Shown: positions 16,777 to 26,060, numbered from the stretch's first letter. The stretch: 64,000 nucleotides of DNA from Streptomyces pseudovenezuelae (GCF_001513955.1 NZ_KQ948144.1:985203-1049202), one strand, 5' to 3'. Numbers and translations: made by a program. Notes: generated by a model from the sequence alone, not told the origin.

Positions 16777-18195
16777 ATGCCCCGCCGCCGCATACGTGTG
16801 ACCGACGACCCGCTACGGGCCGCCTTCACCACCCTGCGCACCGAACTCGGCGTGCCCTCGGACTTCCCGCCCGAAGTGACGGCGGAGGCAGATCGGGTGC
16901 CTCCGCTGGAGACCTATGAGGACGCCACGGACATCCCCCTCTTCACCATCGACCCACCCGGCTCCCTCGACCTCGACCAGGCGATGCACCTCTCGCGCCG
17001 CGGCACCGGCTACCGCGTCCGCTACGCCATCGCCGACGTCGCCGCCTTCGTCGTACCCGGCTCGGCCCTGGACGCGGAGACCCACCGGCGCGTGCTGACC
17101 CTGTACTTCCCGGACACCAGGGTCCCCCTGCACCCGCCGCGGCTCAGCGAGGGCGCCGCGAGCCTCCTCCCGGACCAGGTCCGCCCGGCCGCCCTGTGGA
17201 CGATCGACCTCGACGCGGACGGCCGTACGACCGCCGCCGAGGTCCACCGGGCCCTCGTCCGCAGCCGGGCCAAGCTCGACTACGAGGGCGTGCAGCGGGA
17301 GATCGACTCGGGGACGGCGGAGGAGCCGCTGGAGCTGCTTCGCGTCGTCGGCGAGCTGCGGGAACGGCTGGAGGTCGAGCGCGGCGGCATCTCCTTGCGG
17401 GTCCCCGAACAGGAGATCGTCGAACGGGACGGCGGCTACGAGCTCATGTACCGCGCCGGGGTGCCCGCCGACGGCTGGAACGCCCAGATCTCCCTGCTCA
17501 CGGGCATGGCGGCGGCCGACCTGATGCTCGCGCACGGCACGGGTGTGCTCCGCACGCTCCCCGCCGCCCCCGACGGCGCGGTGGGCCGCCTCCGCCGCAC
17601 CGCGCACGCCCTGCGCATCGACTGGCCGCACCATGTGTCGTACGCGGCGCTGATCCGTTCCCTGGACCCGGGGATCCCGTCCCACGCGGCCTTCCTCCAG
17701 GAGTGCACGACGCTGCTGCGGGGCGCCGGCTACACGGTCTTCCGCGACGGCGTCGTGCCCTCCCTCACCACCCACGCGGCGGTCGCCGCCCCCTACGCCC
17801 ACTGCACGGCCCCCCTGCGCCGCCTCGCCGACCGCTACGCCTCGGAGATCTGCCTGGCGGCGGTGGCGGGCCAGCCGGTGCCGGAATGGGTGCGGGCCGC
17901 GCTGGACGCCTTGCCGGGGGAGATGTCCGACGGCGGCCGGCGCGCGGGCACGGTCGAACGGGCCTGCGTCGACCTCGTCGAGGCGGCGCTGCTGATGGAC
18001 CGGGTGGGGGAGGTGTTCGACGGGTGCGTGGTGGACGTGGACGAACACCGCCCCACGGTCGGGACCGTGCAGTTGGAGACACCGGCGGTGATCGGGCGGG
18101 TGGAGGGAGCGGGGCTGGAGCTGGGGGAGCGGCTACGGGTGCGGCTCACCGAGGCGGACCCGGGTTCCCCGAAGGTACGGTTCGCGCCTGCCTGA
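16777..18195 (+). CDS. RNB-domain ribonuclease (RNase II family)
   Basis: A 472-residue exoribonuclease-like protein. The RNB catalytic motif DPPGSLDLDQAMH, with its aspartates for two metal ions, lies near residues 66-78. The late motif is YAHCTAPLRRLADRY, where most RNase II proteins have TSPIRR. The protein is short: there is no clear N-terminal cold-shock domain pair and only a small C-terminal beta domain, as in other actinobacterial versions. It should degrade single-stranded RNA 3' to 5'. ATG 16777 is the start. It reads away from yaaA. Confidence 0.9.
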   Translation: MPRRRIRVTDDPLRAAFTTLRTELGVPSDFPPEVTAEADRVPPLETYEDATDIPLFTIDPPGSLDLDQAMHLSRRGTGYRVRYAIADVAAFVVPGSALDAETHRRVLTLYFPDTRVPLHPPRLSEGAASLLPDQVRPAALWTIDLDADGRTTAAEVHRALVRSRAKLDYEGVQREIDSGTAEEPLELLRVVGELRERLEVERGGISLRVPEQEIVERDGGYELMYRAGVPADGWNAQISLLTGMAAADLMLAHGTGVLRTLPAAPDGAVGRLRRTAHALRIDWPHHVSYAALIRSLDPGIPSHAAFLQECTTLLRGAGYTVFRDGVVPSLTTHAAVAAPYAHCTAPLRRLADRYASEICLAAVAGQPVPEWVRAALDALPGEMSDGGRRAGTVERACVDLVEAALLMDRVGEVFDGCVVDVDEHRPTVGTVQLETPAVIGRVEGAGLELGERLRVRLTEADPGSPKVRFAPA

Positions 18196-18293
18196 GGTCC
18201 CCGGGCCCTTCGCCCTCGCCCCGGGCACCGCGGACTTTCTCCGAGCACGGCGGCGTTGCACCCTGTAAGCGTGGGACAGGGGGACGGCGCCGC

Positions 18294-19109
18294 ATGGAAC
18301 AAGCACTGTGGACAAGGGCACGGCTGGGCCGCTGCGGCCCCCCGCTCGACCTCCTGACCGCCCGCTTCGACAAGCACATCTACGCCCCGCACGCCCACGA
18401 CGAGTACACGATCGGCGTCTGCGTGGGCGGCTCCGAGGTCATCGACTACCGGGGCGGCCACATCCGCACCGGCCCCGGCTCGATCGTCGTCCTGGCGCCG
18501 GGCGAGATGCACACCGGCGGCCCTGGCACCACGACCGACGGCTACGCGTACCGCGCCCTGTACGCGGCGCCCGCTCTCCTGACCGAGGGGGGCGGCCTCC
18601 CGTACTTCCGCGAACCCCTCCTGGACGACCCGGAACTGGCCGCGGCCCTGCTCCGCGCCCACACCGAACTCAGCGCCTGCCCGGACCCGTTGGAGACCGA
18701 GTCCCGTCTCCCCTGGCTCCTGACGGCCCTGGCCTGCCGGCACTCCACGGCCCACGTGGAGACCTGCGTGATCCCCGGCGCGGAAGCGGTCGCGAGAACG
18801 GTCCGCGACCGCCTGGCCGACGAGCTGCTGTCACCCCCGTCCCTCGCCGACCTGGCCTCGGACCTGGGCCTGTCCCGCTACCAACTCCTCAGGGCCTTCC
18901 GTACGACCATGGGGGTGCCGCCGTACGCATGGCTGGCCCAGTACCGGGTCGGCAGGGCGCGTGCCCTGCTGGAATCGGGACTCCGCCCCTCGGAGGTGGC
19001 CGCCCTGGTGGGCTTCGCGGACCAGGCACACCTGAGCCGCTGGTTCCGCAGAGTGCTCGGCGTGACCCCGGGGGCGTACCGCAACAGCGTTCAAGACGGG
19101 GGTCGTTGA
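18294..19109 (+). CDS. AraC-family transcriptional regulator
   Basis: A 271-residue DNA-binding regulator. An N-terminal cupin-like sensing domain occupies about residues 15-150, with HAHDEYTIGVCVGG and APGEMHTGG. The C-terminal pair of helix-turn-helices is in LADLASDLGLSRYQLLRAF and in PSEVAALVGFADQAHLSRWF. The next gene, an EamA-type exporter, starts 18 bases downstream in the same direction. This AraC-EamA pairing is common for amino acid or metabolite export. The ligand is unknown. Confidence 0.92.
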   Translation: MEQALWTRARLGRCGPPLDLLTARFDKHIYAPHAHDEYTIGVCVGGSEVIDYRGGHIRTGPGSIVVLAPGEMHTGGPGTTTDGYAYRALYAAPALLTEGGGLPYFREPLLDDPELAAALLRAHTELSACPDPLETESRLPWLLTALACRHSTAHVETCVIPGAEAVARTVRDRLADELLSPPSLADLASDLGLSRYQLLRAFRTTMGVPPYAWLAQYRVGRARALLESGLRPSEVAALVGFADQAHLSRWFRRVLGVTPGAYRNSVQDGGR

Positions 19110-19127
19110 TCCGCCGAGGATGACCGC

Positions 19128-20129
19128 ATGACTGCACGCGGCTGGTTCCTGTTCTCCCTGATGGGAGTGGTCTGGGGCATCCCCTACCTGATGATCAAAG
19201 TGGCGGTGGACGCCCCGCTGTCGGCTCCGTTCGTGGTGTTCGTACGGTGTGCCCTGGGCGCGCTGCTCCTGCTGCCGTTCGCGATGCGGCAGGGAGGTCT
19301 GACCCGGACGGTACGGGCGCACTGGCTGCCCATGCTTGCCTTCGCGGTCATAGAGATCATGGGCCCCTGGTACACGCTCACGGACGCGGAACGCCACCTC
19401 TCCAGCTCCACGGCGGGCCTGCTGATAGCGGGCGTACCGATAGTCGGCGTCCTCCTGGCCCGCTTCTTCGGCGACACGGAGAGCCTCGGCGCGCGGCGGG
19501 TGACGGGCCTGGGGCTGGGGTTGGCCGGCGTGGGGGTGCTGACGGTCCCGCACCTCACCGGCGGGGACGCGAAGTCGATGGCGGAGGTCCTGGTGACGGT
19601 GGTGGGTTACGCGACGGCCCCGCTGATAGCCGCACGCTGGCTGAAGGACGTCCCGTCCCTCCAGCTCACGGCACCGTGCCTGGCGCTGGCGGCCCTGGTG
19701 TACGCCCCGGGAGCGGCGCTGACCCGGCCCTCCGCGATGCCCTCGTCCTCGGTGCTGATGGCTCTGGCAGGCCTGGGAGTGATCTGCACGGCGGTGGCGT
19801 TCGTGGCCTTCCTGGAACTGATCAAGGAGATCGGCCCGACGAGGGCGACGGTGATCACGTACGTCAACCCGGCGGTGGCGGTGGTGGCGGGGGTGCTGTT
19901 CCTGTCGGAGCCGCTGACGGTGGGGGTGGGGGCCGCCTTTCTTCTGATTCTGGCGGGCTCGGTCCTGGCCACGGCGGGCCCGGTTCGCGTGACCGCGGAA
20001 CCATCCTGCCCCGAGGTCCCGGTAACATGGTCCCCACGGCAGACGAGCCGGGCGGACGGCCGCGTGGAGTCCCCTCTTGGAGGGCTCCCCGAGGAACGTC
20101 CGGGCTCCACAGGGCAGGGTGATGGCTAA
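19128..20129 (+). CDS. EamA/DMT-family transporter, C-terminus overlaps rnpB
   Basis: A 10-helix drug/metabolite transporter made of two EamA repeats. The first begins FSLMGVVWGIPYLMIKVAVDA and the second includes the conserved GPTRATVITYVNPAVAVVAG. It likely exports a small metabolite under control of the AraC regulator just upstream. The membrane part ends near residue 287 (LATAGPVRV). The frame then continues for about 45 hydrophilic residues to a stop at 20129. Its last 30 codons or so lie within the 5' part of the RNase P RNA gene. Thus the natural C-terminal tail is read from rnpB sequence. Confidence 0.88.
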   Translation: MTARGWFLFSLMGVVWGIPYLMIKVAVDAPLSAPFVVFVRCALGALLLLPFAMRQGGLTRTVRAHWLPMLAFAVIEIMGPWYTLTDAERHLSSSTAGLLIAGVPIVGVLLARFFGDTESLGARRVTGLGLGLAGVGVLTVPHLTGGDAKSMAEVLVTVVGYATAPLIAARWLKDVPSLQLTAPCLALAALVYAPGAALTRPSAMPSSSVLMALAGLGVICTAVAFVAFLELIKEIGPTRATVITYVNPAVAVVAGVLFLSEPLTVGVGAAFLLILAGSVLATAGPVRVTAEPSCPEVPVTWSPRQTSRADGRVESPLGGLPEERPGSTGQGDG

Positions 20130-20454
20130 CGGCCACCCGGGGTGACCCGCGGGAAAGTGCCACAGAAAACAAACCGCCCGGCGCTTCGGCACCGGGTAAG
20201 GGTGAAACGGCGGTGTAAGAGACCACCAGTGCCCAGGGCGACCTGAGCAGCTAGGTAAACCCCACCCGGAGCAAGGTCAAAAGGGGCCACTGTCATGGTG
20301 ACCCTGCGGGGACGTTCGAGGGCTGCCCGCCCGAGTCCCCGGGTAGACCGCACGAGGCCGATGGCAACATCGGCCCTAGATGGATGGCCGTCTCCCCGGC
20401 CGCCGCGAGGCGGGTGGGTGACAGAACCCGGCGTATAGCTCGGCTCGTCTGCCG
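20037..20454 (+). ncRNA. rnpB: RNase P RNA (class A)
   Basis: The catalytic RNA that trims the 5' leader from pre-tRNA. The ends pair perfectly as helix P1: CGGCAGACGAGCCG at 20037-20050 with CGGCTCGTCTGCCG at 20441-20454. Conserved segments are present in order: GAGGAACGTCCGGGCTCCA near 20091, AGAAAACAAACCGCC near 20163, GGGTAAGGGTGAAACGGCGG near 20193, GATGGATGG near 20378, and ACAGAACCCGGCGTATAGC near 20421. Length (about 418) fits actinobacteria. The transcript overlaps the last 93 bases of the EamA gene on the same strand. Exact ends are inferred from pairing. Confidence 0.95.
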
Positions 20455-20757
20455 CTCAACCGGGAGTTCGTCCGCTCTCGCCCCTGGAGTTCAGTCCTTG
20501 GGTTGGTGCGCCGGAGCGCAATCGCTGCCCGCCTCAGGGAAGTGACGGAAAACACCGACCGGCTGCACGCGGCGAGCCGCGGATACCCGTTGGGGCTCTA
20601 GCCTGCGCTCTACGCGAGGGGGTGGTGGACGTCGCCGGCGTCGAGGAGGAACCCATCCTTCGAAGCAGGTGTCCTGCCTCTGCGGCGTCTCGATGGCTCT
20701 TCTTCCGCCTCAGGATCTCTGACACGGCCGCAGCCTAGTCTGGAGTGTTCATGCCAT
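20455..20757. other. Intergenic stretch between rnpB and the DNA methylase gene
   Basis: I see no supported gene in these 303 bases. A 63-codon leftward frame at 20534-20725 is Arg/Ser-rich and has no ribosome site. The sequence is less GC-biased than the flanks and may hold the junction of the accessory segment that follows. No direct repeat of the rnpB end was noticed. Confidence 0.5.
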
Positions 20758-23700
20758 TCATTTGGGTTCCCGGCGAATGGAACCTCGGCGTGGGCCGCCG
20801 CGCACCCGGGAGGGAGCGACGGGATCTGCCGCCTGTTCCGAGGTTGGGCGAAGAGGACGCACCGGCGGGGTTTCCCGGCCGTCCACGTCAGCCATCCCGG
20901 GCAGCATCTCGTCGGTGGATGCGGCGGGACGCGGGGAGGCAGTGTGGGCGGGGGGCTCCAGGACTCCCCGGCGAGTCAGCTCCGCCACGTTGATGAGTGG
21001 GGCGGCGAGTACCTGGTCCAGCAGGGTCGCCTGTTCGGCTTCGAGGCTTGTCAAATGACATAACGCGCTCAGTACGTCGACCAGTTCGGTGCTCCACTCA
21101 GAGCGCCAGCGTTCGCTGCGCATCCGGTCCAGAGGGCTGCCGATGCGACCTGTCGGGCGGCTGCTGCGTGCCGCGAACCATTGGTCGAGGACTTTGCGGT
21201 GCCCGACTTCGTAGTTCCTCATCCGGAGACTGACACCGGTGAAAACGCCGGTACCGATGACGATTGCTTGCCGCTGTTCGTCGTACTGGAGTGAGTCCGG
21301 CAGCGGCTTCGGTGCGATGCGTGTCGCGTAGGTGATCCCGGGCTGGGCCCCATTCCGTACACCGGCCCGGCCCGGTAAGCGCCCTTCGCTGGCATCGGCG
21401 TATCGCTCGCCGAAGGTGGATGCCCATAGGACGCGCCGGCCCAGCCGGACGCCTTCGTGCCAGAGACCGCGGTCTGCCGTGAGGGGGAGCCGCACGCCGA
21501 GGGAGTTCAGGTCGTTCGCAAAGGTCTCGGTGAAGGTCGTGTGGGCAGTGATCCCGGCTATGTAGGCGGCGAGATCCTCGACGGGTACCGCCCGTACGCC
21601 GAAGGAATTGGCCAGGTGCTCCAGGAGACCGGGCGCGGTGTTCGGTGAGCCATCCGCGTGCTTCAGCGGTAGAACCCGACCTCCGTTGTTGTTGAAGTAG
21701 TGCACGTCAGGCACCAACGCCGTGAACACCAGCGCCGGGCCCTTGGAAATGGGCTGTCTGTGCTGCTCGACGATGAACAGCTGGTCGGCGCGTTGGCACT
21801 GCCAGAGTTCTGGCCGGGGATAGTCGATGACTCGGCCGTCCGGGATCAGCCACTGGCGGTCGAAGCTCCGGCGCGCGATGGGCACAGGATCTGGGCAAGC
21901 GGATCGCTCTGAGCTGAGGGCCTTGCCGGGAACGTGGCGCCCCGGAAACGGCCGCGGTCGGCTGTGCATCTGCCGGTCGCGGGTCTCCTTCATGAGTGTC
22001 TGTTGGACTGCGGCATCGGATTCGTGCACAAGCCTGTCCCAACGCTGCCGCAGGACATCGGGATCTGGTCCGACGACCCACGTACGGTTCGGATTGAAAC
22101 CAGGTTTGTGCCAGGGCAGCAATGACCCGATCTCGGGGAATGTGTCCCAGTCGCACTCGGAGGCCGGTGTGAAGGGGGCGTACCCATCGGGCCGGACTGC
22201 CTGCCAGCCGGGGCCATCAATGGCCAACGCACGCAGCTGCGCGGTCTTCTCGGCACGACTGCCGTGGAGGGCGGTGTAGTGCACCGGCGTGATGTCCTTC
22301 GGCTTCGTGTCACGGCGTCGCACGAAGATGGCGACGGCGAGTTCGCGCTGCACGCCGGGGAAGAAGCGGGTGGAGATCGGAGGTTGCTTCCCTTCCGGTG
22401 TCAGGTCGATGATCCACCCTTCTGAACAGGTACTGCGTAGGTATTCGCGCATTCGCTGGAAAGCGGGCCCGCGCAGGAATCCCGCGGTTGATACAAAGCA
22501 CACGATCCCCTGATGGTGGTCTGGGCGATGCTGCTCGAAGACCTTGTGAGTCGCCCAACGCCAGAAATAGACGTAGAGGTTCTTGAGTTTGTTCTCGTGT
22601 CGGCCGTTCTTGCCGCCAAGTCGGAAGCGGTCGAGGAGCGGTGGACCATGTCCTTCCGAGCCTGATTCGATCCAGCCGCCCTCGCCCTGAGCACGCTCAC
22701 GATCAGGAGGATTGCCGATCACGACCGTCAGGCGTTCCTCGCGCTTGATCAGGTTCGCCTTCTCGGCGTCCGTCCTCAGCGGCGCCATCGCGGCTCCACC
22801 CATGTCGAAGAGATCTGATGGCCGCCAGGGATCGGCCAGTGTGTCGGTGAGGTGGAGCCGAAGGTCCCGCAACCGGATGTCCGCGTCCTGGGCCCGCAGG
22901 GTCTGCGCGATGCGCATCTGGGCCACGGCATAGGCGGCCATCTGCTTCTCGAAGCCGATGAGTCTGCGGGAGAGTTCTTCCACAGCTTCGGCACGGAAGC
23001 CCTCGTTACCGCCCGCGGACCGCCGTTCGGCCACGAGGCCGATGATGGAGCTGAGGAACGTACCGGTGCCCATGGCGGGATCGATGATGGAGACGCGCTC
23101 GTCGGCGAATCCCTCGTGGCAGTTGAGTTTCAGGCGCAGGATTTCGTCGACGAGGCGGACCATTTCGTCGACGAGGGGTGCCGGCGTGTAGTAAGTACCC
23201 GACGCCTTGCGGAGGTTGGGGTCGTACTCCTGTAAGAAGTGCTCGTAGAGGTGAATGTGGACGTCGGGTTCGCGTTCGAGGATCGCCGGCCAGTCGACTG
23301 CGTCAATGACACGGACCAGCATGTCGAGACTGTTCCTGAACTGCCCTTCCACGTGATCCGTGAGGATCTGCAGCGCCCTTCCCATCACGGTGTGGTCGGA
23401 TCCGAGCTGCCGCCCTACGTCATGCAGGCTCTGCTCGGTAAGCGGGATGCGCTCGGCCTTGGCCAGCAGCAGGGCGAAGGTGACCGTTTGCGCGTAGCGG
23501 TCGGCGAAAGCGACATGAGGGTCCCGTTCGTCGGTCCGCGGGAACAGGACGTTCTCCCAGGTCTTGGCCAATTCGGTGAACGGTCGCTCGCGCCTGCCCG
23601 CAGGGCCCCGTGCCTCATCCTCCAGCCGATGTACGACCTCGACCCTCAGCAATCCGCAGAGCGGAGCTACGGATGCCACCAACTGCCTTATCGTGCGGAG

Positions 23701-24219
23701 CGGCTCGGGCTGCCAGCTAAGAAACTCTCGTAGGAGCCGCTCGAATGCTGCAGCAGATGGACCAGCGGCCTGGAGACGTGTCCCGGCACGATACAGATCA
23801 CCCGTCAGATGTACGGTCTCCCCGTGCTGCTGCCCCAGCCGGTACAACATCCAGCTCTGCCCGTTCGTGTAGATCAAGTTGGGTAACTTGGACATGCCGT
23901 CCCACTGCTTACGGTCGTTCCCGCGCAGTGCTCCTGGGCTGATATCGGCCTTGCCCGGGCTCTTGAGCTCGACGTACCCCATGATCCGCTGTCGATCCTG
24001 CCCGATGCGGGCCGCGAGATCTGGGCGGATCCCCAGGTCAGGGCGCCTCGCCTCGGGGTGGAGGTGCAATTCGAGGCCCAATTGGGCCGCTGCGGCCATG
24101 AGAAGGTTCTCCACCGGCCGTCGGATCGCCGCCTCATCCTCCGATACATGCCCGAGGATCTGCCTGCACTCCGCCCCGAACTCCGCGACGATCTGATCGA
24201 TCCAGCCATTGGCCGCCAT
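20758..24219 (-). CDS. Single-chain restriction-modification-like N6-adenine methylase with nuclease domain
   Basis: A 1153-residue protein resembling type ISP or type IIG/L restriction-modification enzymes. The N-terminus has a PD-(D/E)xK nuclease pattern: Asp61 in RPDLGIRP, then Glu84 and Lys86 in GYVELKSPG. The methylase has YYTP (343-346), the SAM site DPAMGTGTF (380-388), and motif IV NPPD (503-506), where most N6-adenine enzymes have Tyr, Phe or Trp last. The C-terminal half (about 700-1080) is the likely target-recognition region. Unlike classical type ISP enzymes it has no helicase domain. Codon use has visibly lower third-position GC than neighbours, a sign of transfer. No other phage-defence gene is next to it. 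Confidence 0.85.
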   Translation of the reverse strand: MAANGWIDQIVAEFGAECRQILGHVSEDEAAIRRPVENLLMAAAAQLGLELHLHPEARRPDLGIRPDLAARIGQDRQRIMGYVELKSPGKADISPGALRGNDRKQWDGMSKLPNLIYTNGQSWMLYRLGQQHGETVHLTGDLYRAGTRLQAAGPSAAAFERLLREFLSWQPEPLRTIRQLVASVAPLCGLLRVEVVHRLEDEARGPAGRRERPFTELAKTWENVLFPRTDERDPHVAFADRYAQTVTFALLLAKAERIPLTEQSLHDVGRQLGSDHTVMGRALQILTDHVEGQFRNSLDMLVRVIDAVDWPAILEREPDVHIHLYEHFLQEYDPNLRKASGTYYTPAPLVDEMVRLVDEILRLKLNCHEGFADERVSIIDPAMGTGTFLSSIIGLVAERRSAGGNEGFRAEAVEELSRRLIGFEKQMAAYAVAQMRIAQTLRAQDADIRLRDLRLHLTDTLADPWRPSDLFDMGGAAMAPLRTDAEKANLIKREERLTVVIGNPPDRERAQGEGGWIESGSEGHGPPLLDRFRLGGKNGRHENKLKNLYVYFWRWATHKVFEQHRPDHHQGIVCFVSTAGFLRGPAFQRMREYLRSTCSEGWIIDLTPEGKQPPISTRFFPGVQRELAVAIFVRRRDTKPKDITPVHYTALHGSRAEKTAQLRALAIDGPGWQAVRPDGYAPFTPASECDWDTFPEIGSLLPWHKPGFNPNRTWVVGPDPDVLRQRWDRLVHESDAAVQQTLMKETRDRQMHSRPRPFPGRHVPGKALSSERSACPDPVPIARRSFDRQWLIPDGRVIDYPRPELWQCQRADQLFIVEQHRQPISKGPALVFTALVPDVHYFNNNGGRVLPLKHADGSPNTAPGLLEHLANSFGVRAVPVEDLAAYIAGITAHTTFTETFANDLNSLGVRLPLTADRGLWHEGVRLGRRVLWASTFGERYADASEGRLPGRAGVRNGAQPGITYATRIAPKPLPDSLQYDEQRQAIVIGTGVFTGVSLRMRNYEVGHRKVLDQWFAARSSRPTGRIGSPLDRMRSERWRSEWSTELVDVLSALCHLTSLEAEQATLLDQVLAAPLINVAELTRRGVLEPPAHTASPRPAASTDEMLPGMADVDGRETPPVRPLRPTSEQAADPVAPSRVRGGPRRGSIRREPK

Positions 24220-24737
24220 CGGCGCCGCCCCCCCGTAGGCTTGCTCTCCGGAAACCTCGGACTACTCACGGTAAATAAGGATCAGTGGGCCGTCGAGAGT
24301 GCCTCTGGCAGGTCGGGCCGTTCTCACCGGCGACCAGATCGGTGGCCTTCACTCGACCCTGCGTGACCGTGAGGCGCGTGCCGTTGAGGACGTGGCCGCT
24401 GTCCGTCTCAACGATCGGCCGGGCTCCGGCGGCCGCGGTGACTGCGAGCCGCGCGTGGAGTCGAGGGCGGCGGTGCCGCCGAAGTCGTAGCTCGCCCCGA
24501 CGCAATCGGTATCCCGGCCGCCTCCAGGTTTGCCCCGGGAGGGTGCAGTGGTCCCTCGGGGGCGATGTCCTGCATGGTCCCGAAGGAAGTTGATGGTGTG
24601 CCGACCCCGTTGCTCCGGTTCAAGCTCGGTGTCCTGAGTGCACCACGAACAGGTGAATCCTCCGGTTTGAGGAAACCGTGCGAGATCTGAGCGAGTCACA
24701 CACCTCGCATCGCACGACCTCTGCCCCAGGGGGGACC
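24220..24737. other. Degenerate gene-poor stretch upstream of the methylase
   Basis: Leftward frames here show protein-like fragments in different phases, such as SGHVLNGTRLTVTQGRVKA near 24340-24400 and QDIAPEGPLHPPGANLEAAG near 24510-24570. None makes an intact gene. The first fragment faintly recalls a Hint/intein-like end, but too little remains to say so. The right end, 24680-24737, should hold the promoter of the next rightward gene. Confidence 0.4.
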
Positions 24738-25361
24738 ATGAATCAGCAGCACCCGCCACAGCAGCCCGGTTGGGGCGGCAGCCCTCAACAGCCCTTTGGC
24801 CAGACGCCGTTCATGCCTCCGCCACCGAAGAAGGCGGGTGCGGGGAAGGTCATCGGGTTGGGCTGTCTCGGTCTCGTCGGTCTCTTCGTTCTGATCGCCC
24901 TCATCGGCGCGGTGGCGAGCGGCGGCTCTGGCTCGAACAACAACAAGAACACCGACGACGCCAAAAGCACTGACGGCACCAAGAGCGTGGGCGACACCAA
25001 GACTGGCGGCTCCGCGTCAGAGGGCGACAAGAAGCTCGGCAGCGAGCGGAAGCCCGGCAAGAAGGTCGTCGTATTCAAGGTGTGGGGCACCGCGCCCGCC
25101 GGCGCCCTGGGGCCGCTCAACATCACCTACGGGTCCGACTCCGACAATCGCGACGGCGACTTCAAGGACGGCGAGTTCAAGGCCACCTTGCCTCTCGATG
25201 ACGACGCCCTGTACTTCAACGTCACCGCACAACTCCAGGGGTCCGGGGACATCCACTGCTCCGTCACGGTCGGCGGGAAGACCAAGAAAGCTCATGCGGC
25301 CGGCGACTACAACATCTGCAGTGCCCAGCTCAGTGCGGGCTTGCTGGGAGGGTGGGGCTGA
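24738..25361 (+). CDS. Membrane-anchored MmpS-like protein
   Basis: A 207-residue protein. Residues 1-36 are Pro/Gln-rich and cytoplasmic. A single membrane segment, VIGLGCLGLVGLFVLIALIG, covers about 39-58. A Ser/Asn/Lys/Asp-rich linker leads to an outside beta-domain from about 108. That domain, with VVVFKVWGTAPAGALGPLN and two cysteines in IHCSVTV and YNICSAQ, resembles the MmpS/transport-accessory fold. Mycobacterial MmpS proteins assist MmpL exporters; no MmpL is nearby. ATG 24738 follows a run of seven G. The next gene encodes a similarly built protein, starting 3 bases after this stop. Confidence 0.7.
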   Translation: MNQQHPPQQPGWGGSPQQPFGQTPFMPPPPKKAGAGKVIGLGCLGLVGLFVLIALIGAVASGGSGSNNNKNTDDAKSTDGTKSVGDTKTGGSASEGDKKLGSERKPGKKVVVFKVWGTAPAGALGPLNITYGSDSDNRDGDFKDGEFKATLPLDDDALYFNVTAQLQGSGDIHCSVTVGGKTKKAHAAGDYNICSAQLSAGLLGGWG

Positions 25362-25363
25362 CG

Positions 25364-25969
25364 ATGACCGAGAGCACTCCGCGACCTCCCGCCACACCTC
25401 CGCAGCACCCTCTCCCGCCGCTCGCGCCGTTGCCGCCGTCCCCGTTGGCCGAGGTACCGGTCCCGCCGGTCCCGCCGAAGAAGCACCGCACCCACGCGAT
25501 CATCATCGGCTCGGCTGCCGCCGTGATCGCCGCGATCGTCACCACGGGCATCGTCGTCGTGGGGGTCACAAAGGGGTCCGCCCACGACGACGACAAGCCG
25601 GCCACCGCCGTCGCGTCGAGCATCCCGGACGAAGATGTCGCCACCTCTGTCTCGGAACCGACGTACGTCGAGGCCGACGCCGACAGCTTCTCGATCGACC
25701 TGCGCGTCACCGCGCGGCAGTGCTTCGGCTCGGCGGGCTGCAATGTGACCGTGGAACCGGAGCTCACTTACCTGGGCAGCAGCGGAGACTTGGATCCGGA
25801 CGCGGTCTACGAGATCACCTACGAGATTCACGGCGACGAGTCCGGGCCGGTCATCCAGACCGCCGAGCTGACGAACCAGACCAGCCTCAGCTACAGACCG
25901 TCCCTGATCAGCACTGCTTCGGCGAGCACAGAGCCCTCCGTGGAGATCACTGACGTCCAGGAGGGGTGA
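25364..25969 (+). CDS. Membrane-anchored protein paired with the MmpS-like gene
   Basis: A 201-residue protein with the same layout as its upstream neighbour. It has a Pro-rich cytoplasmic start (PPQHPLPPLAPLPPSPLAEV), one membrane helix from HAIIIGSAAAVIAAIVTTGI (about 44-63), and an outer domain from about 95 with two cysteines in QCFGSAGCNV. The outer part has beta-strand-like alternation (FSIDLRVTARQ, AVYEITYEIHG). I do not recognise a specific family. It is translated just after the MmpS-like gene, so the two products probably work together at the membrane. ATG 25364 follows GGGAGGG. Confidence 0.7.
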   Translation: MTESTPRPPATPPQHPLPPLAPLPPSPLAEVPVPPVPPKKHRTHAIIIGSAAAVIAAIVTTGIVVVGVTKGSAHDDDKPATAVASSIPDEDVATSVSEPTYVEADADSFSIDLRVTARQCFGSAGCNVTVEPELTYLGSSGDLDPDAVYEITYEIHGDESGPVIQTAELTNQTSLSYRPSLISTASASTEPSVEITDVQEG

Positions 25970-26007
25970 ACCCCGCCGTATGTCCCACCAGGTCCCAACC
26001 GCGTGAC

Positions 26008-26037
26008 GCCCCCACCTCCGACCCGGGAGGTGGGCGC
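26008..26037. terminator. Hairpin between convergent genes
   Basis: GCCCCCACCTCC at 26008-26019 pairs with GGAGGTGGGCGC at 26026-26037, with one mismatch, around a short loop. It lies between the rightward gene ending at 25969 and the leftward gene ending at 26061, and can end both transcripts. Confidence 0.65.
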
Positions 26038-26060
26038 CGCGCGACTCATCCGAGGTGGGC

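Noticed and set aside
20534..20725. 63-codon leftward frame between rnpB and the methylase
   Set aside because: No ribosome binding site and Ser/Arg-rich text; it looks like chance.
24338..24410. Possible Hint/intein remnant
   Set aside because: Only about 25 residues are suggestive, without the key cysteine or His-Asn end, so no call is made.
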